Below are positions 33,335 through 41,437 of a stretch of DNA of 64,000 nucleotides, piece after piece. The position numbers and the translations under genes were made by a program. The notes under the pieces are model-generated. The model worked only from the letters and a program-made list of their open reading frames with translations. It made no database searches and was not told where the DNA came from. Position 1 is the first letter of the stretch, and each line of letters begins with the position of its first letter. The DNA is from Terrisporobacter othiniensis (GTDB lineage Bacteria > Bacillota > Clostridia > Peptostreptococcales > Peptostreptococcaceae): positions 62,001-126,000 of the forward strand of contig NZ_JWHR01000109.1 of the NCBI RefSeq assembly GCF_000808015.1. The letters run 5' to 3'.

Positions 33335-34165
33335 ATGAAAAAATATATAATACCTGGGGTTTTAATAATACTTTCTGGAATGCTTATTTATCAAACATAT
33401 AGTTTAAATACTATAAAAGAAGAATTAGAAAATATAAAAAATACGAATGCATCTTTACAAGGGGATATAGGTTCTTTAAGTGATGAGCTAAGCAGTCAAA
33501 TTCAATCCATAATACATGAAGAATTGGGAAAATCTTATTTGACTAAGGATATAAGTTTTAAACTGAATAAGAATACTGATAAGGGATATGATTTAACAGC
33601 TAGAGTAGAGCTCAGTGAACTAAAAGGAAATTCAAATGTTCTATTTATGTATAAAGCTGTAAACTCTAATGAATGGAAAGAGTTAGAGTTGAAAAAGGAT
33701 AAAGAGTTATCTTATGCGGGAGAGTTCACTTTATTATATGACAATGACTATGAATATAAAATTGTAATCAAAGGTGATAAAACGGAAAGTAGTGATGTAG
33801 AAGAGTTGGCAAAATATATGTTTATGCCAGCATCACCTGATGTTAGCTGGAGTTATAATGATGATGGGATATATCTTAATGCTTATCCTTATGTGGAAGA
33901 TGAGCTAGAGCAAACATCTGATGAAAATAAAATAAAAACTATTGAAATAATAGTTAATAATAATAAAGAGAAAACTTATAAATGTGAATATAAAGAAGAA
34001 TCTATGTATGATGAAAATGATGAGGTTATGGATGAAAGTAAATATTATGAAGCTAATATACCAAAAGAAGCTTATAATGATAAGGTAAATTCTATAAAAA
34101 TAAAAGTAACTTATGAAAGCGGGATAGTTAATATTGAAGATGTGACTAATAAACAAGCTGAATAA
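33335..34165 (+). CDS. Hypothetical membrane-anchored extracellular protein
   Basis: 276 residues. A single N-terminal membrane helix (about residues 4-20) is followed by a coiled coil (25-65, with ELENIKNTNASLQGDIGSLSDEL). The remainder is mainly beta, with alternating short strands and acidic loops, and holds many Tyr and Asn. No catalytic motif is visible. It has GGGAG upstream, no operon partner, and a long terminator hairpin. I do not recognise the family; a surface or envelope role is inferred from the anchor. Confidence 0.65.
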   Translation: MKKYIIPGVLIILSGMLIYQTYSLNTIKEELENIKNTNASLQGDIGSLSDELSSQIQSIIHEELGKSYLTKDISFKLNKNTDKGYDLTARVELSELKGNSNVLFMYKAVNSNEWKELELKKDKELSYAGEFTLLYDNDYEYKIVIKGDKTESSDVEELAKYMFMPASPDVSWSYNDDGIYLNAYPYVEDELEQTSDENKIKTIEIIVNNNKEKTYKCEYKEESMYDENDEVMDESKYYEANIPKEAYNDKVNSIKIKVTYESGIVNIEDVTNKQAE

Positions 34166-34174
34166 TGTATGATA

Positions 34175-34221
34175 AAAATAGACTTATATCAATTAAAATA
34201 TAATTGATATAAGCCTATTTT
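34175..34221. terminator. Terminator between convergent genes
   Basis: A stem of 21 positions with one mismatch, from 34175-34195 to 34201-34221, starting AAAATAGACTTAT and ending ATAAGCCTATTTT. Confidence 0.82.
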
Positions 34222-34231
34222 ATTTGAATTA

Positions 34232-34621
34232 CTATTGATTTTTCGGTGTTTTTTTGACCTTCTTAACTTTTTTAACTTTTTTCTTAGTAGTAGGTGTGCT
34301 TTCTTCAATTTGAGTCTTATTATTTTTATTTATAGACTTAGTTTTTTTAGCATTTTTCTTAACCTTTTCTTGTACCTCTGCATCAGTTATTTTATTCATT
34401 ATACTATCAAGTTTTTGTTGTTGTGCTGGATCTAAGAAGGTTTTGAATTTAGATACTACTTCATCTTTTCCTTTTAAATTTTTACCGATTTTAACAAGTT
34501 CATCGATAAGTTCATCTTCTGATTTTCCTTTATAACCATCTGCTATTTTTTCAACTTTGTTTTTATCAATATTTTTTTCTTTTGCAAACTTTTCAAGGGT
34601 TTTTGGATCTACTTTTTTCAT
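34232..34621 (-). CDS. Small Lys-rich hypothetical protein
   Basis: 129 residues; ATG at 34621 with AAAGGAG upstream. The first 85 residues are helical and read like a small helical bundle (VDPKTLEKFAKEKNIDKNKV, DELIDELVKIGKNLKGKDEV). The last 45 are extremely basic, ending with KKKVKKVKKVKK. A similar basic run, RKIKKIKKKTR, occurs in the protein at 36932. The tail could bind nucleic acid or polyanionic wall material. I do not know the family. Confidence 0.6.
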   Translation of the reverse strand: MKKVDPKTLEKFAKEKNIDKNKVEKIADGYKGKSEDELIDELVKIGKNLKGKDEVVSKFKTFLDPAQQQKLDSIMNKITDAEVQEKVKKNAKKTKSINKNNKTQIEESTPTTKKKVKKVKKVKKTPKNQ

Positions 34622-34850
34622 AGCAAACTCCTTTCATATTACTATTTTTACATTATAGAATTTGTAATTTATATGTTTAAATAGTTCATATTTAACTAAA
34701 TATTGATTAATCTATTATTTAATATATGCATAAGAATTTTAATAGTGTTAAACTTCTAAAATCTTTCTAAAATAAATCCTTAATATAAATATATTAATAA
34801 GTAATAAAAAAATTCTATTTGAATAAGTAATATGTCGGTGAAATAATTAA

Positions 34851-35399
34851 TTAGTTTTCATTATAAATAAGAGTAGACGACACTCTTTTTGAAACAGTTG
34901 AGCCCACTATGTAAGCTAGTATTAATTTTATAAAATCTACCAATACAAAAGGAGCGACACAATATAAAATACTTTGATGAATTGTATTTCCTGTTATTAA
35001 TGCAAACATTAATGTTCCTGTTATGTATACGATAATTAATCCTGCTATTAGTGATAAGAAAATTATTATAGTAGATGAAGATTTATCTTTAGCAAGACCT
35101 ATTATATAAACCATTAAAGGAAGTCCTAGTAAATATCCTCCCGTTGGACCGAACAAAATACCAACTCCTCCTGAAAATTGAGCAAATACAGGAATACCAA
35201 TGCATCCTAATAATAAATAAATTAAAACAGAAATAGTACTTAATTTAGAACCAAGTATTAATCCTGTTACAGCTACAGCTAAAATTTGCATAGTAAGTGG
35301 AACGGTTGTAAATGGTAATGGTATTGAAATTTGCGACAAAATTGCAACTATAGCAGCAAAAATAGAACATAATATAAGTTCTTTAGTTGAAAGTTTCAT
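34851..35399 (-). CDS. bioY: Biotin ECF transporter S component BioY
   Basis: 182 residues, six membrane helices. The BioY signature is evident: PLPFTTVPLTMQILAVAVTGLILGSK near the N-terminus, GGVGILFGPTGGYLLGLPLMVY in the middle, and the late AYIVGSTVSKR. It binds biotin with high affinity and works with the shared EcfAT module. AGGAGG precedes the ATG. A BirA-type operator lies 30-60 bases upstream, so biotin sufficiency should repress it. No biotin synthesis genes are nearby, suggesting biotin auxotrophy, which is inference. Confidence 0.95.
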   Translation of the reverse strand: MKLSTKELILCSIFAAIVAILSQISIPLPFTTVPLTMQILAVAVTGLILGSKLSTISVLIYLLLGCIGIPVFAQFSGGVGILFGPTGGYLLGLPLMVYIIGLAKDKSSSTIIIFLSLIAGLIIVYITGTLMFALITGNTIHQSILYCVAPFVLVDFIKLILAYIVGSTVSKRVSSTLIYNEN

Positions 35400-35428
35400 A
35401 ATAATCCTCCTTAATAATATATAATTAG

Positions 35429-35456
35429 GTTAACTCGTAAGAGCGATTAAGTTAAC
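35429..35456 (-). promoter_or_regulatory. BirA-type operator before bioY
   Basis: GTTAACT (35429-35435) and AGTTAAC (35450-35456) are exact inverted arms with 14 bases between. This is the half-site and long-spacer pattern of biotin repressor sites in Firmicutes. Confidence 0.72.
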
Positions 35457-35620
35457 TTAATTATATATGAAAAAATAAAAAAATCAAGAAATAATTGTAA
35501 AATATAAAAATGAATATAAACTATTTATTCTCTGAGGGAATAAATGATTTATTTCTTTGAATTGAAAATGAAGCCATCAAAATATAGTATATGAGTATGA
35601 AAATTTTTATAAATAAAAAG

Positions 35621-35788
35621 TACTAAGCTAATGCTACGAGTAGTTCTATTAAATAGTAAAATATTTAATTCGTTTTCCCATGCTTTTATTTGCTTAGATA
35701 AAGAAGATTGAGATATACATAATTCTTATTATGCTAAAGAAAAACTTTTATATTTATTTAGTGATAAAAAATACTTAACTTGTTCTAT
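35621..35788 (-). pseudogene. Decayed LysR-family regulator, N-terminal fragment
   Basis: Read on the minus strand from 35788, the frame begins EQVKYFLSLNKYKSFSLA, then two stop codons (TAATAA), then ELCISQSSLSKQIKAWENEL and LFNRTTRSISL. That is the standard LysR helix-turn-helix with the usual A-x-x-L-x-I-S-Q-S-S-L-S-K-Q-I order. The ligand-binding domain is absent, and the start codon is ATA. The gene is clearly inactive. Confidence 0.8.
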
Positions 35789-35799
35789 AGTAATAAAAA

Positions 35800-35864
35800 A
35801 CACCTTCTTTATGTCAGATTATCTATGATATACAATAGAAATAATATCATGTAGAGGAAGGTGT
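35800..35864. repeat. Nested inverted repeat upstream of the LysR remnant
   Basis: ACACCTTC (35800-35807) pairs with GAAGGTGT (35857-35864). Inside, CTATGATAT (35823-35831) roughly pairs with ATATCATGTAG. It could terminate the convergent downstream gene or be the old LysR promoter region. Confidence 0.5.
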
Positions 35865-35876
35865 AAATTTTCATAT

Positions 35877-36668
35877 TTACTCAAAATTTCTATTTAGTCT
35901 TTGTGGTAAAGGAGAGTTATTTTTGATAGAAGTATAAAAATCTTCAAGTATATTAGCTGCTTTATTAATAGAACAATCATATAAATTTTCAATATTTAAG
36001 CATATGTTTTTGCATCTTGGATTCTCATCTAAATTAAAAAATATTCCGTGTAATTTATTATAAAGAGCTGAAATTTTAAGCCCAGAAAAAATAATAAACC
36101 TACTTATTTTATTTGGGGTATTGAAAATAGAGTTGTAAAATTTCATAGATTTAAGAGCTCTAGTAATTTTTGAGGTATCTGTATCAAAAAATGGTGATAT
36201 AACTTCAGCTAAAGTACTATCTGCATTAATATGAGTGGTTAAATCTACAGAAAAAGGATTTTTTCCTTCTTTGTTTATTAATAACTTATCAAACTCAGAT
36301 TCAATTTCAGTATGAGATAAATTCTCATATTTAGTTGTTTTATTGATATAAGGATGACATTCACTGTCTAGCATAAAATGACATAAAAAACCAAATGCAT
36401 AAGCTAATGATTTTTCTTTATCATTTGATTTTTTTATTATATTTATCGATTTTTCAAAAAATATATTTGCTTTTTCATAGTGAATACTATGTCCTAATTT
36501 ATTTGTTGGATTATGATATAGTATTGGTTTGTAATAAAAGAAAATATCTGGTCCATGGAGGCCTATGAAAAATAAATCAATATTTTTTGAAATAATTTTA
36601 GAAACCTCATCATCAACTTGCTCTAAAACTTTTTTTCCAAAAGCATAATGTGCATAAGTACCAGGCAT
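35877..36668 (-). CDS. Zinc-dependent phospholipase C family protein
   Basis: 263 residues from the ATG at 36668, which has GGAGG 8 bases upstream. The protein begins PGTYAHYAFGKKV, so an early His is near the N-terminus. It continues with FFIGLHGPDIFFYY, LGHSIHYEKAN and YAFGFLCHFMLDSECHPYI. The spaced His and Asp residues fit the zinc sites of the bacterial PLC/S1-P1 fold (Pfam PF00882). Unlike secreted alpha-toxins it has no signal peptide, so it is probably cytoplasmic. Its physiological substrate is unknown. Confidence 0.78.
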   Translation of the reverse strand: MPGTYAHYAFGKKVLEQVDDEVSKIISKNIDLFFIGLHGPDIFFYYKPILYHNPTNKLGHSIHYEKANIFFEKSINIIKKSNDKEKSLAYAFGFLCHFMLDSECHPYINKTTKYENLSHTEIESEFDKLLINKEGKNPFSVDLTTHINADSTLAEVISPFFDTDTSKITRALKSMKFYNSIFNTPNKISRFIIFSGLKISALYNKLHGIFFNLDENPRCKNICLNIENLYDCSINKAANILEDFYTSIKNNSPLPQRLNRNFE

Positions 36669-36931
36669 AGATACTACCTCCATAATAAAATATTATATAT
36701 AAGATTTAGTATATCAACTTTCAAAGAAAAAAATTAGTTTCTATAATATCTATGGAATTTTTCTCATAGTATTAATATATAGAAGTAATTTGTAAATAAG
36801 GTAATTCAATTAGTTAAGATAAATAAATCCTTATAAAAAATATATATTCACTAGTAGATTAAAATGTAACACATATAGTTTAGGATTCATATTTTATTAA
36901 GAAGGAGTAGTAATATTAAGGGGTGACTTGT

Positions 36932-37846
36932 GTGAACAATTTACTGTTAATACTTGCAATGATGGTATTGAGTAATGGTAATGTATCATTATTTGATAAT
37001 AAAAATAAATCAAATAAGTCTGCAGAGGAGTCAACAAAGATGGAAGTTATTGAACCAAGTCCTAAAAGTAGTCAGAATCAGAGAAGTGGTCCAAAAGTAA
37101 GAAAAATTAAAAAGATAAAAAAGAAGACTCGAAGCAAAGATACTACTAGAGAGAAAAAGAATGATCCTATCAAAAATATTTTGAAGTTTGATATGACGGA
37201 TGTTAATAAAGGTATCAACTTAATGGATTTAAGCGAGGAAGACTTAGATAGAGGAATGGAAATAATAACAAAAACGAAGAAGTATATGAATAAAGAGGAA
37301 AGAAGTATACTTATAAAGTTAGAGAGTGTTCTCGATTTAGTAAAAGGAATAAAAAAATTAAATGACATTAATATATTGAGCGAAGAAGATGAAAGTGAAT
37401 TTTTTAGAAGTATGGATGAAGAAGATAAAAAAAATATGATGATAAAAGAAATAATAGAAGTTTTTCCAGAAAAGAAAAAGCAGTCTGTGGAAAAGGCTCT
37501 TGAAATGAAAAAAATGATAGATTTATTTGCTGAATTATTTTTACCAGATGGAGAAGAAGGTGGAGGATTTAGTTTAAGTTCTCTTGCTGATATTAATAAC
37601 TTAGGTAGTATCAATAACTTGAAATTATTAGGAAGTTTGCTAAGAAGTCTAGATGGTGATGATGAAGACGAAAGTGAAGATAAAGAGTATGAATGTGTTG
37701 AAGTAGATGAAGAGGATATAGAAGAAGAAAATACAGTGGATGATTATGATGAATATTTGGAAGTAAACAAAGCAATGACAAATAATAAAAAATATAGTAA
37801 AAGTAAATCAAGAAGAAATAAAAACAAAAGAAAAAAAGAAATTTGA
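36932..37846 (+). CDS. Hypothetical charged protein with N-terminal hydrophobic segment
   Basis: 304 residues from the GTG at 36932, which has AAGGGG 8 bases upstream. The N-terminus NNLLLILAMMVLSNGN is a short hydrophobic anchor of a kind seen in clostridial spore-associated proteins. A basic patch (RKIKKIKKKTRSK) is followed by helical acidic regions, a Leu/Ser/Gly stretch (SLSSLADINNLGSINNLKLL), a very acidic run (about residues 240-275) and a basic Lys/Arg tail. No enzyme motif is present. The alternation of strong acidic and basic blocks suggests a structural or assembly role, perhaps in the spore envelope given cdeC nearby. This is inference. Confidence 0.62.
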   Translation: MNNLLLILAMMVLSNGNVSLFDNKNKSNKSAEESTKMEVIEPSPKSSQNQRSGPKVRKIKKIKKKTRSKDTTREKKNDPIKNILKFDMTDVNKGINLMDLSEEDLDRGMEIITKTKKYMNKEERSILIKLESVLDLVKGIKKLNDINILSEEDESEFFRSMDEEDKKNMMIKEIIEVFPEKKKQSVEKALEMKKMIDLFAELFLPDGEEGGGFSLSSLADINNLGSINNLKLLGSLLRSLDGDDEDESEDKEYECVEVDEEDIEEENTVDDYDEYLEVNKAMTNNKKYSKSKSRRNKNKRKKEI

Positions 37847-37972
37847 TGAAATACAGGATTGTAGAAGAAGATTTGATTACTTACATAAGTTGAATTACAA
37901 AATATTGTAAAAATATCTTAAATTTAAAAATTTTTACAGAATAAACTACTTTAATTATTTTAACTTTTGTAT

Positions 37973-38214
37973 TATAATAAATATAAATTAAGAAAAAACT
38001 CCTGAGACATGCGACAGGTATCCTTTAAATTCAACCGACATGCACTATACGGGAGATCGGGTCTTGCAATAGTAAGATGCCATTATATTTATATAAAGGA
38101 ATTTAAATTTGCGAGCAGGTCACCCACCTGGGAGATTCTCGGGTCTGAATTTATGGGGCCAACGGTGCCTTGGGAATAAAAAAATGTTGCTATTTTTAGC
38201 AACATTTTTATTTT
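37973..38214 (+). ncRNA. ssrS: Stand-alone structured RNA, probably 6S RNA
   Basis: The region between two genes is far richer in G+C than its surroundings and has no ORF. TATAAT at 37973-37978 puts a start near 37986. A terminator stem (38180-38190 with 38199-38209) ends the transcript, giving about 200 nt plus terminator. The 5' CTCCTGAGACATGCGAC and 3' GGGGCCAACGGTGCCTTGGG resemble the closing ends of 6S RNAs, and TCCTGAG can pair with CTTGGGA. Two internal motif pairs, GACATGC and GGGAGAT...CGGGTCT, occur twice. 6S RNA, the sigma-A holoenzyme regulator, fits best. A tandem riboswitch with no gene behind it is less likely. Confidence 0.6.
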
Positions 38215-38235
38215 GCAAATTTTTAATTTTAGATG

Positions 38236-39252
38236 CTAAATTCCCAAAATACCCACATCATTGAGAGTTGAAAAAACATGACTCACATTATATTTCGAAT
38301 CTTTTTCATAATTAGAATAAAATGCAGATCTAATAAAATCATCTTCTGTAGAAGATTCATCTATAGTAGATTGAGACCAGGTTTTACCTAAGTTATCGGA
38401 ACTAGAAGTAAATAACTTGTTAAAGTTTACCCAAGATACAGAAATAATGCTATCTGTTTTAACTAAGGAAGGATACATACAAGTGGAAGGCTCGCTTAAA
38501 TATGAAGAGGTATCAATATTAAACTTATTTTCATTAAGGTATCCACTTATGTGTCTTACAACATATCCATTTTTTATATATTCACAAAAACATAAATGAT
38601 AAAAATTCATACTGTCTCTAATAATGTCTAAATAGATTTTATTTTTACCAGAGCTTGTAATTTGTATAGGGTCACTCCAACAAAAAGTACCTGAGTTAAA
38701 TCTTGATGCAAAGATTTCTTCACAACCATTTACTAATTTGAAATAAAATATAGTTGGTACGGATTCATTCCATAGAACAGTAAAACTATCTAATACTAAA
38801 TGGTTAATAAAGTCAATCTTATTTTCTATCCAATAATCATTGTTTTTATAGTGATGGAAAAGAGCACACGTATTAGTAGAGCTATTATTAAATACATAAT
38901 AAAAAATATGAGCGTTATTATGTATATATTTTACATAAGGGAAGGCTAATCCAAATTTTTTGAAATTATAAGTTATAGATTCTTTTTGGGTAAAGATTTT
39001 AGAGTTATTTTTACATTCTAATATTTGTAGAGATTTATCGCAGTAAATACAGTAAACATTATCATCTTTATCAATGGAAAAGGAATATTTGGTAAAATTT
39101 ATATCAACATCACTTATTAATTTATTTCTATGAACCAAATTGTTGTTTGTATCATAATAGTTGTAATAAAGTCCGTCATTATTAAGGGATATATAAAACA
39201 TATCCTTAGTGCTTCTTCTAATTATAGCATAGCATTCATTTATAAAGCTCAT
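38236..39252 (-). CDS. Beta-propeller-like hypothetical protein next to cdeC
   Basis: 338 residues from the ATG at 39252, with TAGGAGG upstream; the longer frame covers that site. It has no signal peptide. It is built of repeated short strands (for example DDNVYCIYCDKSLQIL, YYVFNNSSTN, PTIFYFKLVNG), and near the end has SSDNLGKTWSQS, which resembles the Asp-box of sialidase-type beta-propellers. It diverges from cdeC across a 170-base promoter region. The protein at 40773, on the other side of cdeC, has the same character. I infer a spore-surface role from position only. Confidence 0.62.
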   Translation of the reverse strand: MSFINECYAIIRRSTKDMFYISLNNDGLYYNYYDTNNNLVHRNKLISDVDINFTKYSFSIDKDDNVYCIYCDKSLQILECKNNSKIFTQKESITYNFKKFGLAFPYVKYIHNNAHIFYYVFNNSSTNTCALFHHYKNNDYWIENKIDFINHLVLDSFTVLWNESVPTIFYFKLVNGCEEIFASRFNSGTFCWSDPIQITSSGKNKIYLDIIRDSMNFYHLCFCEYIKNGYVVRHISGYLNENKFNIDTSSYLSEPSTCMYPSLVKTDSIISVSWVNFNKLFTSSSDNLGKTWSQSTIDESSTEDDFIRSAFYSNYEKDSKYNVSHVFSTLNDVGILGI

Positions 39253-39339
39253 TTTTAACCTCCTAAAAATATCCATATTATAATATATTTACAAAAAAAA
39301 CTTATATTCTATTTTTTTATGTATATGTGTAGTTATGTA

Positions 39340-39367
39340 ACACTTATTCATCCAAACGCATATTATT
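39340..39367 (+). promoter_or_regulatory. Possible sigma-K promoter of cdeC
   Basis: AC at 39340, 17 bases, then CATATTATT at 39359 resembles the mother-cell sigma-K pattern AC-N16/17-CATAnnnTA. C. difficile cdeC is known to be made late in the mother cell, which fits. Confidence 0.4.
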
Positions 39368-39426
39368 TATTAGGCTTACAAAGCCAGGACATTTTTATCA
39401 ATATCAATAAGGGAGGATAATAAAAA

Positions 39427-40611
39427 ATGCAAGATTTAAAAAAGAATAAAAGAAGAATGAATAATAAACAAATGTCTACAATGAGCAATTGTCCTGAAAG
39501 GGAAGAAGTAGAATCAGTAGTAGCAGTAGAAGTAGATGAACTTGACAGAGGATGTAAGTGCAACAATGATATGGAATCACACAAAAATAAATGCAATGAA
39601 AAGCATGAAAAGCATGAGTGTGAGTGTGAATGTCATTGTGAATGTAAAAAACATGAAGAATGTAAAGAATGTGAAGCTGTATCTGAAGAATGTTCAGTAA
39701 ATCCATGTAGAGAAGAATGCTGTAATGGAATAAGACCAACTTTTTCAACAAGAAACGCGTCTCCAGTAGCTATAGAAACAAATAGAATATTTGACTCAAT
39801 ACAATTTAGAGCATTTACAGATGCTAAGGGACCTAATGGACAAACTTTATTCTTTGAATTTGAAGTTATAGATGTAAGAGGTAATGTACCATCTAGAGGA
39901 TCAGCAAAAGTTGTAGTTGACGAAGTTTGTATGAATTTTGAAGAGCTTGAGATAATTCCTGGAGATATAACTGTAGATGACTTTATAGTAACTCCAGTTG
40001 AAAATAATTCACCTTGTGATACAGTATTTGAATCTATAGTATGCCCAAGAAGAAACGCTACTTGTTGTGCACAAAATAGAGGACAAAATGTATTATTTAG
40101 AGAAAGAGGATTAACTGTAAGAGTAGAGGATTTAGTTCTAGAAATAAGAGGACATTGTGGATGTACTAAAATAGTTGCTCTTGCATTCCCAGCAGTAAAA
40201 AGAGGTAATGGACAATTATGTAGAGTAGATTCTGTTGAATTTAATTTTAACACACTAGCTTCTAATATATGTGTTCCATCTAGTGGTAGATCAATAACAT
40301 TAAGACAAGATTATTTAACTAAGTTAACAGTTGACTGTATATCTAATGCATTTATTTCTGCAGAAGATTGCTTTGACTGTGATAGAAATCATGACTGTGA
40401 TTGTGACTGTGATTGTAGAAATGATTGTGATTTTGACTTCGATTGTTTCGAGTTTACAATACCAAGTGGAATAGACTTAATACTATGTGTTGAAGAAACA
40501 GTTAGTGCTTTACTAGGAGATCAACTAGTAGTTTTAGCTGAAACAAGCTTTAGCCCAAGAGTAGTAGATACTTTTGCAAATGTTTGTAAATTTCCAGGTT
40601 GTGGTGAATAA
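39427..40611 (+). CDS. cdeC: Cysteine-rich exosporium morphogenetic protein CdeC
   Basis: 394 residues, close to C. difficile CdeC (about 405). The N-terminal MQDLKKNKRRMNNKQMSTM matches that protein almost word for word as I remember it. A cysteine/histidine/glutamate-rich segment follows (about residues 37-100). Then comes the conserved core: VAIETNRIFDSIQFRAFTDA, RERGLTVRVEDLVLEIRGHCGCT, and SGRSITLRQDYLTKLTVDC. A second Cys/Asp-rich run (DCDCDCDCRNDCD) lies near residue 325. CdeC assembles the exosporium and coat through disulphide cross-linking. The lineage marker supports Peptostreptococcaceae. Confidence 0.93.
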   Translation: MQDLKKNKRRMNNKQMSTMSNCPEREEVESVVAVEVDELDRGCKCNNDMESHKNKCNEKHEKHECECECHCECKKHEECKECEAVSEECSVNPCREECCNGIRPTFSTRNASPVAIETNRIFDSIQFRAFTDAKGPNGQTLFFEFEVIDVRGNVPSRGSAKVVVDEVCMNFEELEIIPGDITVDDFIVTPVENNSPCDTVFESIVCPRRNATCCAQNRGQNVLFRERGLTVRVEDLVLEIRGHCGCTKIVALAFPAVKRGNGQLCRVDSVEFNFNTLASNICVPSSGRSITLRQDYLTKLTVDCISNAFISAEDCFDCDRNHDCDCDCDCRNDCDFDFDCFEFTIPSGIDLILCVEETVSALLGDQLVVLAETSFSPRVVDTFANVCKFPGCGE

Positions 40612-40680
40612 TTTAGAGAATTAAAATATATAACAAATGATTAGATAGAGGATTAACCAAATATCTTTATTCTACTAACA

Positions 40681-40711
40681 AAGAGGACTATCACATAATG
40701 ATAGTCCTCTT
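40681..40711. terminator. Terminator after cdeC
   Basis: AAGAGGACTATCA (40681-40693) pairs with TGATAGTCCTCTT (40699-40711), a 13-bp stem followed by Ts; it may also serve the convergent gene. Confidence 0.88.
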
Positions 40712-40772
40712 TTAATTGTAAGTAAATTATAGTTCGTTTGATTTTTAAATAAAAAATATAATTCTTAATATA

Positions 40773-41420
40773 TTAACTTTTATAAATGATACTATAACAA
40801 TATTCAAAAATATCATCTTTAATAGTTGAAGTAGACCTAAAGTCAGAAAAGGATGTGGAGTTTCTAAGTAAACTATTAGTTGGCATCCATTTTTTATTAC
40901 TATGATTAAAAACTAAAGTATTAGTATTAACGACAGACCTATTATTATTTTCAACAGCATCATAAGTAAAAATCATATTACTCATATTATCAATGTTTAA
41001 TCTATAAATACATTCATTATTTTTTTTGATATTATTAATATGGTATTTATTGATATGATAATTGCTAGGGCTAAAATTATAATGAGAAACTCTATAGCAA
41101 CTATCTTTAATAGAAGATTCTTCTACTAAAAAGACATTTAAATAATTTTGAATAATGAAAAGTCTCATATTTTTTATGTTATTTATATTGTTAGATGCCT
41201 TGCAAAGAGGTCTCCGTCTGACTTTACCATCTTTGTACATATAGTGAATTAGCTTACCTTTTGTATCAATAGAGCAAATATGAATAAAGTTATTATCATC
41301 GAAGTTTGCACAATAAGAAATAATGTTATTTGCAATTTTATCTATTTTTTCATTAATATTTTTTATAAATAAACAATTATTTTCTTCATAAACATAAAAC
41401 GGTTTTATATTATTAATCAA
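40773..41420 (-). CDS. Hypothetical protein downstream of spoVB, similar in character to the one at 38236
   Basis: 215 residues from a TTG at 41420 with AGGTGAG upstream, starting 17 bases after the spoVB stop, so both are probably one operon. It has no signal peptide. It contains strand-rich repeats such as IISYCANFDDNNFIHICSID, KLIHYMYKDGKVRRRPL and LVFNHSNKKWMPTNSLL, which recall beta-propeller blades. Tyr, Asn and Cys are frequent. The family is unknown to me. Location between spoVB and cdeC suggests a sporulation function. Confidence 0.58.
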   Translation of the reverse strand: MINNIKPFYVYEENNCLFIKNINEKIDKIANNIISYCANFDDNNFIHICSIDTKGKLIHYMYKDGKVRRRPLCKASNNINNIKNMRLFIIQNYLNVFLVEESSIKDSCYRVSHYNFSPSNYHINKYHINNIKKNNECIYRLNIDNMSNMIFTYDAVENNNRSVVNTNTLVFNHSNKKWMPTNSLLRNSTSFSDFRSTSTIKDDIFEYCYSIIYKS

Positions 41421-41437
41421 AATCTCACCTACTTTCT

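Noticed and set aside
39476..40253. Minus-strand open frames across cdeC
   Set aside because: Shadows of the real gene caused by its biased codon use; they show no recognisable domains.
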